The notes below the pieces were generated by a model, which made no database searches, was not told the origin of the DNA, and saw nothing but the letters and a program-made list of their open reading frames with translations. Below, piece by piece: positions 63,244-64,000 of a stretch of 64,000 nucleotides of DNA (its first letter is position 1; each line of letters begins with the position of its first letter). This stretch comes from Chromatiaceae bacterium. GTDB taxonomy: Bacteria > Pseudomonadota > Gammaproteobacteria > Chromatiales > Chromatiaceae. Made by a program: the position numbers and the translations under genes. The stretch is from positions 1-64,000 of the forward strand of contig JACDZG010000025.1 of NCBI GenBank assembly GCA_013426805.1, in the 5' to 3' direction.

Positions 63244-63640
63244 ATCACGATCGCTTCCGACCGGCAGCGGACCCTGCTGATCGCGAAGCCAACCCGACCG
63301 CAAGGGTTCAGCGCCTTTCGCTTCACCGCCGACTGGACGGTGGTGTTGCCCACGACCCACTTCGAGTCGGCACTTGATCAGTTCATGGCACAGATTCAAG
63401 GCAAGCTGCGCGCCGATCGGGTCGCGCCGACGAACTTCGACCAGAGATGGACGGAGGTCCTTGCTGAACGGGCCGATCCGGACAGTGCTTCGCAACGGGA
63501 ATTGGACCTCAGTGGGTGCGCGACCCAGCCGGCTTGGCGACAGGGCTATCATGCCGCCCGCGCACTGCGTGAACAGCACGGACTGGCGTACGAACCGCTG
63601 CCGGACCAGCGTCTTGCCGAGCTTTGCGCGACTGGAAGCC
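63244..63640 (+). pseudogene. Degenerate unrecognised gene fragment
   Basis: One frame is open and encodes protein-like sequence (GFSAFRFTADWTVVLPTTHF, then ALDQFMAQIQGKLRADRV and RWTEVLAERADPDS, AARALREQHGLAYEPL), but no start is visible and it degenerates into low-complexity Arg-rich sequence after about 63640. It appears to be an internal fragment of a conserved protein whose ends are lost. I cannot name the family. Confidence 0.5.
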
Positions 63641-63810
63641 TTTCTGGACGACGACTACGCCAGTACTCGATCGGCGTACTGACGACCAGGTTCTGGGGGC
63701 GAGCGACTCATCCGTGGCGGGGATGCGGCCGAAGTCCAGTACCTGATCGCTTCGCCAGACCATTCGGCCTATGCTTCAACATCGGTTCTTTAATCTTGGA
63801 GCGATTTCCG

Positions 63811-64000
63811 ATGCAGCCCCAACGCCCCGTCCGTCTATTTCGCAACGGGCGCAATCAAGCCCTACGCATCCCTCGCGAGCTCGAACTCGACGCGGATGAG
63901 GTCACGATCCGCAGGGACGGCGAGCGTCTGATCGTCGAACCGGTGAAGCGCCGACCGGACCTCGCCACCTTGCTCGCCGGATGGGAACCGCTCGACGAGC
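63811..64000 (+). CDS. vapB: VapB-type AbrB/SpoVT antitoxin, partial at window end
   Basis: The ATG at 63811 starts MQPQRPVRLFRNGRNQALRI, PRELELDADEVTIRRDGERL and IVEPVKRRPDLATLLAGWEP, a classic VapB with AbrB-like DNA-binding N-terminus and toxin-binding tail. A GGAG lies about 10 bases upstream. The gene runs off the window; a vapC gene is expected immediately downstream. Confidence 0.9.
   Translation, partial: MQPQRPVRLFRNGRNQALRIPRELELDADEVTIRRDGERLIVEPVKRRPDLATLLAGWEPLDE

Noticed and set aside
1-64000. tRNA and rRNA genes
   Set aside because: No stretch with cloverleaf signatures such as a GTTCRANYC T-arm in context, or rRNA-like sequence, was seen by eye.

Overview
This 64 kb window is GC-rich chromosomal DNA from a gammaproteobacterium, most likely a purple sulfur bacterium of the Chromatiaceae. 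The gene orders gyrA-serC-(serA)-pheA-hisC-tyrA and accA-tilS are gammaproteobacterial. The anaerobic ubiquinone genes ubiT/ubiU/ubiV fit an anaerobe that makes ubiquinone. The load of STAND NTPases, FGE-sulfatase fusions, Uma2 nucleases and toxin-antitoxin debris is typical of large Chromatiaceae genomes. The family assignment is inference; there is no rRNA or tRNA here to test it.

Layout. 0-8.8 kb: gyrA followed by a serine/aromatic/histidine biosynthesis run (serC, serA, pheA, hisC, tyrA) and a small lipoprotein. 8.7-15.1 kb: a MEKHLA protein, a large unrecognised membrane protein, a YdjM-like hydrolase, a REPIN-like repeat, a cold-shock/DUF1294 protein and a secreted phospholipase A2-like protein. 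15.2-21.1 kb: accA, tilS, a SAM hydrolase, a DUF533 protein, ubiT and an unrecognised conserved protein. 21.2-30.5 kb: an accessory island with a NACHT-FGE protein, a RES/Xre toxin-antitoxin pair, an interrupted STAND-FGE gene, a Uma2 nuclease and a metallophosphoesterase. Three of these proteins share an N-terminal domain resembling the effector-associated adaptor domains. 30.5-35.6 kb: ubiV, ubiU, a YhcC-type radical SAM protein, a DUF2726 protein and a REC-GGDEF diguanylate cyclase. 35.7-41.7 kb: two paralogous hybrid histidine kinases and the remnant of a third. 41.7-50 kb: Rieske protein, YbiB-like protein, ogt, xerD, yajQ, dsbC, a PP2C phosphatase and malZ; a DnaA-box/AT-rich segment lies at 43.57-43.70 kb. 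50.1-64 kb: a second defence-like region with a Septu-like PtuA/PtuB pair, a five-part operon (two unknown proteins, a KGGVGR-motif ATPase with TPRs, a metallophosphoesterase and an NB-ARC/TPR protein), a three-gene cassette of unknown function, and decayed ImmA/IrrE and VapBC loci.

The best candidates for an undescribed system are the operon at 60486-52809 (minus strand) and the set of proteins at 21.3-30.5 kb that share one N-terminal domain. Both combine a STAND-type NTPase with a calcineurin-like phosphoesterase. Both show recent decay: an in-frame TAA, an out-of-frame deletion junction and a phosphoesterase lacking GNHD. That pattern is expected of rapidly turning-over conflict systems, but function here is inferred from architecture only.
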